A stretch of 64,000 bases of DNA from Populus alba. Taxonomy: Eukaryota; Streptophyta; Magnoliopsida; Malpighiales; Salicaceae. Position 1 is the stretch's first letter, and each line of letters starts with the position of its first letter. Below the pieces are notes generated by a model, which did no database searches, was not told where the DNA came from, and saw only the letters and a program-made list of their open reading frames with translations. A program made the position numbers and the translations under genes. The stretch lies in assembly GCF_005239225.2 (NCBI RefSeq), contig NC_133294.1:20039631-20103630 (forward strand), in the 5' to 3' direction. Shown here piece by piece: positions 63,601-64,000 of this stretch.

Positions 63601-64000
63601 TTAAACTTCTATTTCGGAATTCCCTTCAACAATTAGCACCTAATTCCACAGTTTTTCCCCCTTCCCTGTTTAACTGGAACAATGTGAAGCAAAGAGTCAG
63701 AATCTTCTAAAAGTATACTGTTAAAACAGCTTCGCTTCCGTAACATTACCCAATTATTATCAACAATCAACTCCAGTTCACTTCATTAAAAAAAAAAACA
63801 GCTGCAAAAGACATTAAATTTCACCGGAAACGAACCCAAATTCAACGCATTAAGGACTAAAACCCCAGATTAAAATCAAGCATTGACACAGAATTAACAT
63901 ACCAATATCTAACAGCTTTACAGCGGGCACACCGTGTCGTTCTCGGGCAAAAACAAACAACACACTGGTAATTATTTTTTAAAACCGGAACGGTGCCGTA
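57680..64000 (-). CDS. MYND-finger ubiquitin-specific protease (UBP15/16/17-type), 5' end outside window
   Basis: Eleven exons on the minus strand: 63903-64000 (partial), 61287-62733, 61105-61193, 60777-60862, 60509-60671, 60281-60401, 59962-60119, 59496-59574, 59196-59408, 58477-58538, 57680-58385. All junctions are GT-AG and in frame, giving 1073 residues here. The missing 5' part should hold the initiator and the N-terminal hydrophobic segment seen in this family. Residues 13-51 form a MYND zinc finger (QCVVC...[14 protein letters not shown]...HKEEC), split by intron 1. A Ser-rich linker of about 460 residues follows. The peptidase C19 Cys box ([17 protein letters not shown]) has catalytic Cys at 546. 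The His box has GHY with His 799 and Asp 815 (KWFKVDD). The enzyme removes ubiquitin from proteins. The C-terminal 230 residues are Ser/Asp-rich and probably disordered. Confidence 0.93.
62734..63902 (-). other. Intron 1 of the UBP gene
   Basis: 1169 bp, donor TG/GTATGT at 63902 and acceptor TTTCAG/TTCTGG at 62734. It splits a Cys codon of the MYND finger (phase 2). No nested gene seen. Confidence 0.85.

Noticed and set aside
1..64000. Search for a novel defence-like or operon-like system, CRISPR arrays, rRNA or intact tRNA genes
   Set aside because: The window is plant nuclear DNA with unrelated single genes; none of these structures was seen.

Overview
This window is nuclear DNA of a woody eudicot, most likely a poplar (Populus, Salicaceae). 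It is strongly A/T-rich, has intron-bearing genes with plant GT-AG (and one GC-AG) splice sites, plant-specific protein families, and Ty1/copia, Ty3/gypsy, hAT and SINE debris. The species call rests on my recognition of the proteins and repeat style, not on a search. There is nothing prokaryotic here, and I found no convincing new multi-gene system. The more unusual content is in transposon structures and splice-site details.

Layout. (1) 602-1684 (+): intronless J-domain co-chaperone-like protein with a Cys-rich finger and a C-terminal AT-hook. (2) 4445-4828 (-): small membrane-anchored protein with repeated CX3C pairs and a probable 5'-UTR intron. (3) 5.4-16 kb: gene-poor A/T-rich DNA with MITE-like insertions, a foldback repeat and short tandem duplications. 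(4) 16230-17131 (+): two-exon bHLH transcription factor with a C-terminal ACT-like domain. (5) 17.2-25.3 kb: repeats, a tRNA-like (SINE-like) segment and a frameshifted copia RT/RNase H remnant. (6) 25398-30431 (+): thirteen-exon AP-4 adaptor mu subunit, followed by a broken PELPK-type proline-rich secreted protein (30870-31328). (7) 31.3-43.7 kb: no intact gene; a deleted gypsy 3' end, a SINE with target-site duplications, and two non-autonomous hAT elements with 8-bp target-site duplications. (8) 44078-44992 (+): AHL-family AT-hook/PPC protein. (9) 45-57 kb: no recognisable gene; a 0.7-0.8 kb direct duplication and low-complexity tracts. (10) 57680-64000 (-): MYND-finger ubiquitin-specific protease of the UBP15/16/17 type, with its 5' end beyond the right edge.

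The genes are unrelated housekeeping and regulatory loci: protein folding, vesicle sorting, deubiquitination, and two transcription or chromatin regulators. There is no operon-like logic. All exon coordinates were derived by hand from splice consensus, frame continuity and remembered family alignments; no transcript evidence was available.
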